From the NCBI GenBank assembly GCA_041389565.1, contig JAWKRP010000005.1, positions 1-64,000 of the forward strand: a stretch of 64,000 bases of DNA, written 5' to 3'. The notes under the pieces were generated by a model. It was given only the letters and a program-made list of their open reading frames with translations. It did not search any database and was not told the DNA's origin. This document shows, piece after piece, positions 51,118-61,166 of the stretch (the first letter of the stretch is position 1; each line of letters opens with the position of its first letter). This DNA comes from JACKEQ01 sp041389565. GTDB taxonomy: Bacteria; Myxococcota_A; UBA796; GCA-2862545. A program made the translations under genes and the position numbers.

Positions 51118-52035
51118 ATGTCCGAGCCCGTGGTCCTCCCCCACCCCCGTCCGGTCTGGCCCCATCCGGCCATCGTGGCCGTGCTGGCCTCGCCGTACGC
51201 GGTGGGCCTGGGGGTGATCCATCAGCTCGGAAGCACCGACCTCCATCGCGCGCTGCTGCTCGCTGGAGGGGCCTTCGGCATCGCCACGCTCGCGCTCCTC
51301 ACGGCGCACGGCCGCGCGTCCCGCCGCGCGTTCGCGTACGTCTCGGCCGACGGCATCCGGCTGGGCAGCCCGACCGGCCGCGTGGTGCCCCTCGGGTCCG
51401 AGCTCGTGCTCACCGGAGCGGTCGGTCGCGCGCAGCATCTGTCGACGCAGGGGTTCGTGGTCGCCGAGATGCTGCCGGCACCCGGGGCTTTCCAGACTCT
51501 CACCGAGCAGGCCCGCCAGTGCGCGACGCTGCTCGGCCTGCCCCTCGTGGATCGGCGGGACTCCGAAGGGTGGCAGGCCTGGGAGACCGACCCGCTGTAC
51601 CGTTCGGCGCTCGAGTTCCGCGAGCGGGCCGTGGAGAGCGAGCGACGTGCCCCCGAGATGCACGAGCTGCTGAGCCGTCCCGACGGCACCGAAGACCACG
51701 CGGGCGCGCGATACACGGTGCAGACCTCGAAGCGGGGCGAGCCCTTCGTGCTGACGACCACCCACCTCGAGCACGGTGGCCGGGCGTTCCGGTGGGACGC
51801 CGTGCGCGATGCGGCCGTGATGGTGGGCGATCTGCAGATCCGGCTCGAGATCCTGACCGACGAAGGCGAGGTCTGCCTGCTGTCCGCCACGCCCGACCCC
51901 GCCACCATGGGTCAGCTGAGCTTCCTGGCCGAGCGCATCCGGGAATCTGCGGGGCGTGCCACCCGCGACCTCGGGTCGGCGACCGACGTGCCGGACGCCC
52001 TGGGGTCGCTGCGCGCGCACCGGGAGCCCGGGTAG
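51118..52035 (+). CDS. Hypothetical protein with two N-terminal membrane helices
   Basis: 305 aa from ATG 51118; no good Shine-Dalgarno. Two hydrophobic segments, PAIVAVLASPYAVGLGVI and ALLLAGGAFGIATLALL, make a hairpin in the first ~65 residues. The remaining ~240 are soluble with repeated beta segments. No family recognised. Divergent from the PDZ lipoprotein gene and nearly abutting the convergent gene ending at 52043. Confidence 0.72.
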   Translation: MSEPVVLPHPRPVWPHPAIVAVLASPYAVGLGVIHQLGSTDLHRALLLAGGAFGIATLALLTAHGRASRRAFAYVSADGIRLGSPTGRVVPLGSELVLTGAVGRAQHLSTQGFVVAEMLPAPGAFQTLTEQARQCATLLGLPLVDRRDSEGWQAWETDPLYRSALEFRERAVESERRAPEMHELLSRPDGTEDHAGARYTVQTSKRGEPFVLTTTHLEHGGRAFRWDAVRDAAVMVGDLQIRLEILTDEGEVCLLSATPDPATMGQLSFLAERIRESAGRATRDLGSATDVPDALGSLRAHREPG

Positions 52036-52042
52036 GCCGGAA

Positions 52043-53587
52043 TCAGGGGGCTTGGAGGAACATCCACCCCACGGCATCCTGCGGCAGCGGCGCACCCAGG
52101 CCGTCGGTCGGAGTGACCGGGGTGTCGAGGCTGTGGGCCGCGACCCCGATGGCGATCTGGCCCGCCTCGACGTGAAGCGTGACCCGGTCGGGCTCGAGGT
52201 TCCGGCCGGTGACGCAGCCGGGGAGCAGCAGGTTGCACCCCGGGGGGCTGGGCTCGTGGGTGAACGAGGGGTCGGGGTCGAACAGCGGGAGGTCGACGCT
52301 GTTCGCGAGGCCCACCGTGGGGTCGCCCCAGCGCAGCTCGACGTAGCGTGCACCCAGCTCCACGACCGCCACCGCGAACAGGGTGCCGTTGTGCCACATG
52401 GCGTCCGCGCTGACGACGGTCTCGCCCGCGAACAGGTCGTACGTGACGGCTCCGTCGCGCACCGACATGCCGTCGGGCCCGCGCGCGAACACGTAGAGCC
52501 CGCGGTGCTCGTCGGCCTCGACGAACGCAGCGGTGGCGTACGGGGTCGTCGTCGGGGTGCCCTGGGTTCCGACCGCCGCCTGGAGATCGAAGTCGAACGC
52601 CGAGCATCCGGCGTCGTCGCACGTGGTGACGGTGCCGCGGTCGTTCGCGGGGTCGGGCTCCACGAACACGCGGGCAGGATCGACGGAGCTCGGGCTGTGC
52701 GTCAGGACGGGGACGCTCTGGGTCGCTCCGAGCGGCGCGTCGTACACGAGCGTGCTGAATCCGTACGAGAGACCGGGACTCGGGGAAGGGGCGCCGAGCG
52801 GCTCGGTCCGCGCGCCGCCACCGCCGACCATCCAGACCTGGGATCCCGACTGCACGAGATCGAGGTCGACGTCGAAGCCGGTGTAGGGGAACACCCGGTT
52901 GAGCAGCTCGTACTGGTACCCCAAGGTGCCGACCCAGGTGTACTCCCGCACCAGGAACCGCGTCGTGGGGCTCGAGCCCCCCAGAGTGGGGTACGAAGCC
53001 GCTACGCGAATCGTGTCGCCCTCGGCCAGGAGGTCGAACGCGCCCACCTGGAACGTGGTGGACGGGCTGATGTTGTGCCACACGAGCACGTCCGACGTGT
53101 CGGACCGAGGGGACAGCATCGCGGGGTCGAACAGGAACGCGAGGCATGGATCGTCGCGATCGAACAGGGAGGTCCACCGGCCGTTGGCGGCGAGCACGAG
53201 GTGGCGGCTGTTCCTCGCGAAGCGTGGGCGAAGCGGGCGATCCCAGCCGTACCCGTCGAAGTCCCAGGGCGTCGTGGTCGGGCTTCCGTCGCAGTCGTGG
53301 TCCACGAGATCGCCCGGATTCTCGAGCGTTCCGGGAGACACCAGCGGATCCGAGTCGTCGCAGTCGCCCTGAGCGACCGTCCACCCGTCACCGTCGGCGT
53401 CCTGCACGACTCCGGTTCCCGTGTCGGTGTCGGTATCCGTGTCCGTGTCCGTGTCGGCATCGGTGTCCGTGTCCGCATCGGCATCCGTGTCGGCATCGGT
53501 GTCTGTATCGGTGTCGGACTCCGGCAGGACCGGGGTAGCGGCCTGCTTGCAGGCGACCATGCACAAGGCCAGCAAGATGCGGGACAT
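52043..53587 (-). CDS. Asp/Thr-stalk lipoprotein with a single MopE-like motif
   Basis: 514 aa from ATG 53587 behind GGAGG. Signal MSRILLALCMVACKQ, lipobox MVAC. Residues ~24-60 are the Asp/Thr/Ala stalk. Then one metal-binding unit, DADGDGWTVAQGDCDDSDP, VDHDCDG. The remaining ~400 residues are beta-rich with Asp-Gly turns and regular strands, suggestive of a beta-propeller (YVFARGPDGMSVRDG), and five cysteines. No specific family recognised. Divergent from the gene at 53782, sharing a 194-base intergenic region with a palindrome. Confidence 0.8.
   Translation of the reverse strand: MSRILLALCMVACKQAATPVLPESDTDTDTDADTDADADTDTDADTDTDTDTDTDTGTGVVQDADGDGWTVAQGDCDDSDPLVSPGTLENPGDLVDHDCDGSPTTTPWDFDGYGWDRPLRPRFARNSRHLVLAANGRWTSLFDRDDPCLAFLFDPAMLSPRSDTSDVLVWHNISPSTTFQVGAFDLLAEGDTIRVAASYPTLGGSSPTTRFLVREYTWVGTLGYQYELLNRVFPYTGFDVDLDLVQSGSQVWMVGGGGARTEPLGAPSPSPGLSYGFSTLVYDAPLGATQSVPVLTHSPSSVDPARVFVEPDPANDRGTVTTCDDAGCSAFDFDLQAAVGTQGTPTTTPYATAAFVEADEHRGLYVFARGPDGMSVRDGAVTYDLFAGETVVSADAMWHNGTLFAVAVVELGARYVELRWGDPTVGLANSVDLPLFDPDPSFTHEPSPPGCNLLLPGCVTGRNLEPDRVTLHVEAGQIAIGVAAHSLDTPVTPTDGLGAPLPQDAVGWMFLQAP
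53416..53523 (-). repeat. Hexanucleotide tract encoding an Asp/Thr/Ala stalk
   Basis: About 108 bases of gtgtcg, gtatcc, gcatcg units (plus-strand view) within the lipoprotein gene; shortest of the stalk tracts here. Confidence 0.8.
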
Positions 53588-53676
53588 GGGTCCTCCGGGT
53601 GCAGATCGGCAGTATGCCACGCTCCAGCGGTCGCGCGCGCCTGGCTCACGGGGTCGTCGGGGTCTGACGGACTGGG

Positions 53677-53692
53677 CGACGGACGTCCGTCG
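53677..53692. promoter_or_regulatory. Perfect 16-base palindrome in a divergent intergenic region
   Basis: CGACGGACGTCCGTCG, a perfect palindrome, lies 85 bases upstream of the ATG at 53782 and 90 bases upstream of that at 53587. Position and symmetry suit an operator for a dimeric regulator; the regulator is not identified. Confidence 0.4.
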
Positions 53693-53781
53693 GCGTCCGA
53701 CCGCCGTCACCGGAATCCGTCGAGAGTGACGGTTCTCCCATTGGTCCATCGTTTGCTTGGTCTTCGGACACGAGGTGAACG

Positions 53782-56010
53782 ATGTACGACTGCACCAAGT
53801 CCAAGGCCGAGCAGAAGTCCCCCCTCTCCGAGTGCTCGGACAGCATCGTCCTCTCCGAGGCCCAGACGGCCGGCAATGCGGCGGCGATCGAGTCGATGTC
53901 GGGCGCCGTCGAGACCGAGGAAACGAGCTTCCTCGCGGCGTACGACCTCGAAGCGCCCTCCCAGCTCGACGGGCTGGTCGCCGGAGACACCAGCGAGGGC
54001 ATCGATCTCGACACCCTGTTCACGGAGGAGCCCGAGCTCGCAGCGAGCAGTGACGGGTGGTCCGCTGGCGTGAACGGAGACGGGGTGGCGGTCGAGCTCG
54101 GCCCGGCGACGCAGAAGCAGGCCGATCCCCTGCTCGGCGGCGCGTCCCAGTCCGCACGCGCAACGGGCTCGATCGCCCCGGATGGCACGGCGAGCGGAGG
54201 ATTCAAGTACGTCGCGACGGAAGCCGGCGGCGACGTGGCCTTCGGCTTCACCGCGAACCTGGACTCGAACGGGCACGCGACGGCTGGCGTACAGGGGCGC
54301 GTGGCGGACATGGGAGCGGCGGTCCAGGGCGACGTCGACTTCGCGGAGGACGGCTCCATCGAGTCCATCGGGGGTGGGGCGGAAGTGGAGATCTCGGGCG
54401 GAAAGGTGTCGATGGGCGCCAATCTCCGCCCCGAGCGGGTCGAGCGCAACGGAACGACCGTGTCGTGGTCCTCGGGTGGGAGCTTCACGTCGGAAGCCGA
54501 GTACGCGGGCTTCGGTGGCGGGCAGACGAGCCGTCTGGGCCGCAGCGAGTCGGTGACGTTCGCGACGGAGGCCGAGGCGAAGTCGTTCGAAGCGCGGGTG
54601 CAGGCGGGCAAGGCGCCGACCGACACCACGAAGGTCGACGGTGCCGAGCTGGCGGCGATGCCGGCTGGAACCAAGCTCACCCGGGAGGTCCAGGCGGACG
54701 TGAAGGGCAAGGCGGGCGCAATCGTCGGTGGGAAGGCCGAGCACGAGCTCGCGACCCGCACCGAGATCGAGCGGATCGGTGCATCGGAGGTCGTCGTGCG
54801 GACCTCGCGCGCGCGGAGCCACGAAGCGGCGGTCAGCATCGACAACGGCGTGGTGGGCGCGAGCACGGGGGGCGGTACCGTCCACGACATGAGCCTGGAG
54901 TACCGAATGGACCTCTCGAAGCCAGCGGATCTCGAGGCGTTCGAGACGTTCCAGCGCACCGGGGTGATGCCCGCGACCGTTGCCGTCCAGGACGGTGAGG
55001 ACATGCACGGCACGACACGGTCCACGACCGTCCACCTCCCGGGGGTAGACCTGGAGCAGGAGAGCGCGGCCACGCGGGGGCAGGTGATCCACGATGGAGA
55101 GCGGTTCGACGCCGTTCGAGGCCAGGAGTCCGAAAAGGGTTCACAGATGAGCCGGTACGATGTCCCCATCTTCATCGGGAACGCGCTCGAGGGTACGTCC
55201 ACGCTCCTCGGAGGGCAGTACTCGCCCAACGGCCAGTGGCTCGCCGAGCAAGGGCAGCGCTACAAGCGATGGGGTTCCCACTACAAGGCGCAGCAGCTGC
55301 TGGAGTCCGGGAGCCTCGACGGTGAGGCCACCAATCGCATGACGGTCGAGGCCCCCACGGGTGCGACCCCCGAAGAGCGCGACGCACAGGCGCGGATCCG
55401 GCAGGTGCAGCGCTTCTCGTACGAGGATCAGGCGCAGATCGCCGCCGTGCTGCACGACCAGGTGACGAAGAACGTCGACGCTGCGGATGTCGATCCGGCG
55501 AAGCTCCCGGCGCACGGGCCTTCGAAGCGCCTCTACGAGCTCGAGACGGTGATCGACGCGGACGGCACGAAGCAAGCGCGCGAAGCGCTTCGCGGCGACC
55601 GGGGGCTCCCGTTCGAGTGGGGCGGGATGAACGGCCTGAAGGGCACCCGCGACACGCTCCAGGGCCAGGACGACACACTGGGGGCCTTCGCGGATGCCAT
55701 CGCCGAGCTCGCGTGCAACGGTGGCGACGACGCGCTGGAGGGCGTGCGCGAGATGGCGGGTGCCGACCACATGGAGCGCTGGCTGAAGATCGAAGGCGAC
55801 GACACCTTCATCGGGCGTTCGGGTCACGCAGACCTGGCACGCAAGTTGGAGAAGTACTCGCCAGACGAGCGCCTCGACGTACTGGCAGCGCAGCAGGACC
55901 GGCTCGAACGGTTGCGCGACCGTCGCCTCTACCCCGAGGTTCCCGAGGCGCTCCGGGACGAGGAGATCCGTAGAACCGAAACCCTGATCCGCAACCAGCG
56001 AGGTGCCTGA
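53782..56010 (+). CDS. Large paralogue of the 998-aa protein, candidate exported effector
   Basis: 742 aa. GAGGTGA precedes ATG 53782. The N-terminus MYDCTKSKAEQ...LSEAQTAGNAAAIESMSG holds AGNAAAIE, again like the AGNAA motif of contractile-injection-system cargo. Residues ~80-330 are Gly/Ser/Asp-rich, beta-structured. A block (VVGASTGGGTVHDMSLEYRM) aligns with GITAGEGHVSQVRFRI of the 998-aa protein. From ~440 the sequence is helical with charged segments (AQARIRQVQRFSYEDQAQI; LAAQQDRLERLRDRRLYPEV). I recognise no catalytic motif. Its stop and the next start overlap (TGATG), so it is made together with a small lipoprotein, in the arrangement of effector and immunity genes (inference). Confidence 0.8.
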   Translation: MYDCTKSKAEQKSPLSECSDSIVLSEAQTAGNAAAIESMSGAVETEETSFLAAYDLEAPSQLDGLVAGDTSEGIDLDTLFTEEPELAASSDGWSAGVNGDGVAVELGPATQKQADPLLGGASQSARATGSIAPDGTASGGFKYVATEAGGDVAFGFTANLDSNGHATAGVQGRVADMGAAVQGDVDFAEDGSIESIGGGAEVEISGGKVSMGANLRPERVERNGTTVSWSSGGSFTSEAEYAGFGGGQTSRLGRSESVTFATEAEAKSFEARVQAGKAPTDTTKVDGAELAAMPAGTKLTREVQADVKGKAGAIVGGKAEHELATRTEIERIGASEVVVRTSRARSHEAAVSIDNGVVGASTGGGTVHDMSLEYRMDLSKPADLEAFETFQRTGVMPATVAVQDGEDMHGTTRSTTVHLPGVDLEQESAATRGQVIHDGERFDAVRGQESEKGSQMSRYDVPIFIGNALEGTSTLLGGQYSPNGQWLAEQGQRYKRWGSHYKAQQLLESGSLDGEATNRMTVEAPTGATPEERDAQARIRQVQRFSYEDQAQIAAVLHDQVTKNVDAADVDPAKLPAHGPSKRLYELETVIDADGTKQAREALRGDRGLPFEWGGMNGLKGTRDTLQGQDDTLGAFADAIAELACNGGDDALEGVREMAGADHMERWLKIEGDDTFIGRSGHADLARKLEKYSPDERLDVLAAQQDRLERLRDRRLYPEVPEALRDEEIRRTETLIRNQRGA

Positions 56011-56438
56011 TGATGCTGCTGTCCATCCTGTTCGGATGCTCCGAGCCCGTACGCGAGTCCAACATCAACCCCACACGCACGGAATGGGACAAGTCGAATC
56101 GATGCGAGCAGAAGATGTACGAGCACTGCTACGCACTGCGAAGCTCGAGCGACGTGCTCCGCAAGCTCAACGCACTGCGGGAAGCGTGCGACGGCAACTA
56201 CCTCGACTCCTGTCAGATCCTCTTCGAGGCCGAGCTTTCTGAGGGCACCCTCGGAATGGCGCTCGCCGCCGCGAGAACCGGATGCCGGCACGGTGAGCGC
56301 GAGCTGTGCCGCGAAGTCCTCGGTTTCGGACAGAGATTTCCGGAGTATGCGCGACACGCGGACTCCTACCACGACGAGTACCAGGCCGTGCTCGACGCCC
56401 TCGAAGCCGGCCGACCCCTGCCGCCGCCCGCACGCTGA
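56010..56438 (+). CDS. Small Cys-rich lipoprotein, translationally coupled to the 742-aa protein
   Basis: 142 aa. Start overlaps the upstream stop by one base (TGATG, 56008-56012). MMLLSILFGCSEP has lipobox LFGC. Paired cysteines about 8-14 residues apart with alpha-helical spacing (CEQKMYEHCYAL, ACDGNYLDSCQIL, GCRHGERELCREVL) recall Sel1/Hcp-type Cys-rich repeats. It could be the immunity or chaperone partner of the 742-aa protein; there is no direct proof. Confidence 0.75.
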   Translation: MMLLSILFGCSEPVRESNINPTRTEWDKSNRCEQKMYEHCYALRSSSDVLRKLNALREACDGNYLDSCQILFEAELSEGTLGMALAAARTGCRHGERELCREVLGFGQRFPEYARHADSYHDEYQAVLDALEAGRPLPPPAR

Positions 56439-56482
56439 CCCACCTCGCGGATCCATCGGATAGACGCACCGTCGGAGGCGCG

Positions 56483-57100
56483 ATGATCACGCGGGATGTC
56501 GAGACCTACCTGGCCGAGGGCTGCGGCCGCTGCGAGCTGTTCCAGACGCCGCAGTGCAAGGTGCACCTGTGGACCGACGCGCTCCAGGAGCTGCGTGGCC
56601 TCCTGAACGCATCCGAGCTCACCGAGGAGATGAAGTGGGGCTCCCCCTGCTACACGCTCGACGGGAAGAACGTCGTGATCCTGGCGTCCTTCAAGGACAA
56701 CTACGCGCTCAGCTTCTTCAAGGGCATCCTGCTGCCCGAGGCCGATGCGCTCGAGAAGCCCGGCCCGAACACCCATGCGGGGCGCGTGCTGCGGTTCCGG
56801 TCGGTGGGCGAGGTCCACGAGAAGCGCGAGCTGGTCGCGCGCCTGATCGAGCAGGCCATCGCGGTCGAGCGGTCGGGCGCGCAGGTCGAAGCGCCCGCGC
56901 GCTCGGAGGAGATGCCCGAGGAGCTCATGGAGGTGCTGTCCGACCCGGTCGTGGCGGACGCCTGGGATGCCCTCACGCCGGGACGCCAGCGGAGCTACGT
57001 CCTGCACGTGTCCGGGGCGAAGCAGAGCGCGACCCGCGCGAGCCGCGCGGAGAAGAGCATCCCGAAGATCCTGTCCGGGAAGGGGTTCCACGAGTACTGA
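56483..57100 (+). CDS. DUF1801 / YdeI-like protein
   Basis: 205 aa from ATG 56483 behind GGAGG. The N-terminal ~130 residues match DUF1801: LTEEMKWGSPCYTLDGKNVV, ILASFKDNYALSFFKG and a basic C-terminal portion. The last ~50 (AWDALTPGRQRSYVLHVSGA, KSIPKILSGKGF) match the YdeI/OmdA-type tail with the TR..R..K pattern (SATRASRAEKS). Cytoplasmic, iron-homeostasis or unknown role in relatives. An early CGRCELFQTPQC gives three Cys in close spacing. Convergent with the CsgG-like gene. Confidence 0.9.
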   Translation: MITRDVETYLAEGCGRCELFQTPQCKVHLWTDALQELRGLLNASELTEEMKWGSPCYTLDGKNVVILASFKDNYALSFFKGILLPEADALEKPGPNTHAGRVLRFRSVGEVHEKRELVARLIEQAIAVERSGAQVEAPARSEEMPEELMEVLSDPVVADAWDALTPGRQRSYVLHVSGAKQSATRASRAEKSIPKILSGKGFHEY

Positions 57101-57106
57101 CGCGCG

Positions 57107-58273
57107 TCAGGGCTTCGGGCGCGTGAGGGCCTTCGCGCCCCCCATCTCTCCGTTCGCGAGCAGGAGCGGCGCGGACTGGATCGAGCACTGACGCACCGTG
57201 GCCGTGACAACGAGCTTCCCGTAGCGCGGCACGACCGTGCTCTTGCGGCACACCTCGTCGCTCGTGTTGGCGGACTCGGCCGGGTGGCGCCGACCTGCGG
57301 GCGCGGGAGTCGGCGCGACCACCGGCGTGTAGCGCTTCTCGGCGACGACCACGAGGTCTCCCTCGGGGAACGGCAGGATGTCCCCATCGCGCACACGGCG
57401 ACGGCCGGCGGACATGATGAGGTCCTGGTCGTTGAACGAGAACGCCATCATCCCGTGGCGTGGGGGCAGCACGGACCCGTAGGGGGAGGGACCGGCCAGC
57501 AGGCGGTCGCACAGGTCGGTCAGGGAGGTCGTGAAGCCGTCTCGCGGCACGTCGATGACGCCCCAGCACGAGTAGGTCGGCTTCTTGGCCTTCTTCTCGA
57601 GCGCGACCGCGAACTCGTGCCGACCGGGCTTGAGGCGCACGGTCGTCTTGCCGTTGAACCGCAGGGCTCCGACGTGCGCGCCGTCGACGAACACGTGGGA
57701 GGCGAAGAGCGTGGTCGCGACGCGCTCTTCGCGGATCTCGACCTCGGCGCCCGCAGGATCGAAGCCGGCGCCCTGCGTGCCCTGCTGGGACGCGAGCTCT
57801 CCGAGCCGCTGCCGATGGACGGGGGTGACCTCGACGTCCAGGGCTTCGAGGACCGCGAGCGCGAGCTGACGCTCGAGGTGGAAGACCTCGCCGATGGGCC
57901 CTTCCCGCTCCACGGACGCGACGACACGACCCGTCTGCACGTCGACCACGCGCGCATCGAGGCGCACGCGGTCTCCGGTCTCGGACAGCCCGCCCACCAG
58001 CACGTCCGTGGCGCCGAGCCCCTTCCCCACCCGGACCGCGGACTTCGGGTCGATCAGGGCGGACTGCTGGAGCTTCAGCTCGGCGAGCAGGTCGTCGAAG
58101 CGGGATCGCTCGACGAGCGTGACGGCCTCGGCCTCGCTCAGGTCGGTGGTGAGCATGTCGGAGAGGCCCGCGGCCATGGGCACGAGCGCGACATTGGACG
58201 TGTTCGCCGTGAAGGGCGCGATGGCGATGACGTGTTCCGCGGCGAGCGCGCCGAAGGCGAGGAATGCGAGCAC
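57107..58273 (-). CDS. CsgG/FlgO-like exported protein
   Basis: 388 aa from GTG 58273 (GGAG upstream). Signal peptide MLAFLAFGALAAEH. Residues ~18-150 match CsgG/FlgO-type domains: IAIAPFTANTS, LSDMLTTDLSEAEAVTLVERSRFDD, KGLGATDVLVGGLSETGDRVRLDARVVDVQTGRVVAS. These domains oligomerise on the periplasmic side of outer-membrane channels. The C-terminal ~200 residues are unrelated and beta-rich with several cysteines. Probable envelope complex component. Confidence 0.87.
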   Translation of the reverse strand: MLAFLAFGALAAEHVIAIAPFTANTSNVALVPMAAGLSDMLTTDLSEAEAVTLVERSRFDDLLAELKLQQSALIDPKSAVRVGKGLGATDVLVGGLSETGDRVRLDARVVDVQTGRVVASVEREGPIGEVFHLERQLALAVLEALDVEVTPVHRQRLGELASQQGTQGAGFDPAGAEVEIREERVATTLFASHVFVDGAHVGALRFNGKTTVRLKPGRHEFAVALEKKAKKPTYSCWGVIDVPRDGFTTSLTDLCDRLLAGPSPYGSVLPPRHGMMAFSFNDQDLIMSAGRRRVRDGDILPFPEGDLVVVAEKRYTPVVAPTPAPAGRRHPAESANTSDEVCRKSTVVPRYGKLVVTATVRQCSIQSAPLLLANGEMGGAKALTRPKP

Positions 58274-58358
58274 GGGTGGGCTCTCCAGCTGACAGGGCCC
58301 TTGTAGCGCATCCGGTCCAGATCACCACGGACCGCGGTAGGGTCCGGCCGGAGGAGCG

Positions 58359-58535
58359 GTGAGCGTCATCTCGTCCCGCATCGTGCGGAAGATCGCAGTG
58401 GTGACCGCCCAAGGCGAGGACATACCGTTCACCGAGGGCCTGCCTCCCGAGATGCGGGGCTTCCTGTGCGAGGCGATGGACGTGCTCGATCCGGCCGTCT
58501 ACGCGAGCGACCCGTGCGTGCGCTTCGAGCGATAG
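58359..58535 (+). CDS. Small hypothetical protein (58 aa)
   Basis: GTG 58359 follows GGAGGAG by 3 bases. It reads MSVISSRIVRKIAVVTAQGE, then EDIPFTEGLPPEMRGFLCEA, then MDVLDPAVYASDPCVRFER. Well-formed codons, a ribosome site and two cysteines support a real gene. No family recognised. It is divergent from the CsgG-like gene and 11 bases before the stop of the next minus-strand gene. Confidence 0.55.
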   Translation: MSVISSRIVRKIAVVTAQGEDIPFTEGLPPEMRGFLCEAMDVLDPAVYASDPCVRFER

Positions 58536-58546
58536 CGCCCCCGGGC

Positions 58547-59844
<1,298 letters not shown>

Positions 59845-59848
<4 letters not shown>

Positions 59849-61092
59849 CGTGCGAACGCCGTGGTCTCGTAGACCTTGAGGGCCTGGAGGCTGACCGTCG
59901 TGCTGCAGGTGTTGTCGGTGGAGGCGTCGGCGACGGTGCACGACGCGGTGAATCCCGCGAATCCCTGCTTCTCGGAGCCGGACACCACGAGGGTCCAGCT
60001 GTCGCGATTGCCGAAGTCGTCGATGCGCAGCGTGACGTCGACGGGATTCGGAGTGCCGTTCGGGACGGTGACGAACTGGGCGCTGTCATCGGCGGCCAGG
60101 GCCGTGCCGTTGAAGGACGCCAGCACGACGCGCGGCGTCTCCGACCCGACCGGGAACGTGGTGAGGATGTAGCCCAGGTACGTGGCGCCCGTGGCGGCCT
60201 GGAGGGTCAGACCGGACGGGTCGACCGTGGGCCGAAGCGTGTCGATGCGCACGCTGCCCGGGTCGGCGAGACCGGCGGGGTTGGCCGCCGAGACCGTTCC
60301 CCCGCCGTCCACCACGGGCGCGACGAGGCGGATCCGCCCATCTGCCCCGTAGTTGCAGAACAGGTGGGACGGGGCTTTCGCGGCACAGGTGGCGTCGACC
60401 CCGCCTCCATGGGCTTCGATCGCCCCCTCCACGGTGATGCGCGTGGACGAGGCGATCTGGAGGGCCCCTCCCCCACCCCCGCCGCCGCAGTTGAGGTCGG
60501 GGTTCGTGACGGCGATGTTCGCGGAGTACGTCCCGCCGCCGCCGGATCCGCCCAGCATCGGGAAGCCCTGGGGAGCGGCCGACACGGGAGACCCGGCGCC
60601 GGGACGCGGGCTTCCGACGGCACTCCCGCCGCCGAGATGGAGGCCCGAGGCCTCTGCCACACAGGTTCCGAGCGGCACGGAGGCGAGGCTCGTGGGGCCC
60701 TGCTCGGATCGCACGCCGCCGGGACCGAAGCCGGCGCCCCCGTACAGACGCCCCGGCCCGAAGCCGAATCCGGGCTGCCCGCCGCGGAATCCCCCGGGCC
60801 CACCGTCCCCTCCCGCGGTGTCGGTGCCATCGGCCCCGTTGACATGGACCGTTCCCTCGATGAGCACATCGCCCGACGCGAGCAGGAACACGGGGGTGTT
60901 CTGCGCGTTGGGGGTGAACGTGAGCGTCCCGCCCGCTTCGACGGTCACCGTGGTGGCGTTGAGGATGCCATCGGCGGGCAGCGCGACCTCGACGCTGGTG
61001 CCGGTGCCGACGAAGATGGCGCCATCGGCACCGGTGCTGCCGGACGCGTAGTTCGGGTTCGCCATCGCGGAGACGGCAAGCAGCGAGATCAT
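59845..61092 (-). CDS. Glycine-rich secreted surface protein
   Basis: 415 aa from ATG 61092 (GGGAG upstream). Signal peptide MISLLAVSAMANPNYASG. Residues ~25-75 are a beta-helix-like N-terminal cap (TVTVEAGGTLTFTPNAQN, DVLIEGTVHVNGADG). Residues ~80-230 are very Gly-rich (GGDGGPGGFRGGQPGFGF, LGGSGGGGTYSA, CGGGGGGGALQIAS), then ITVEGAIEAHGGG-type rungs. The C-terminal ~140 residues look like two beta-sandwich modules. Such proteins are frequent in Myxococcota. The gene overlaps the next by 4 bases. No stop separates its frame from the preceding gene, which is a consequence of the frameshift in that gene. Confidence 0.82.
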
Positions 61093-61166
61093 GCAATGCT
61101 CCCTTCGGTCGCCGAACCCTAGCGGAGGCGGTCGGGCGGTCACAACCCTGGGAGTGTTCTCGAGGT

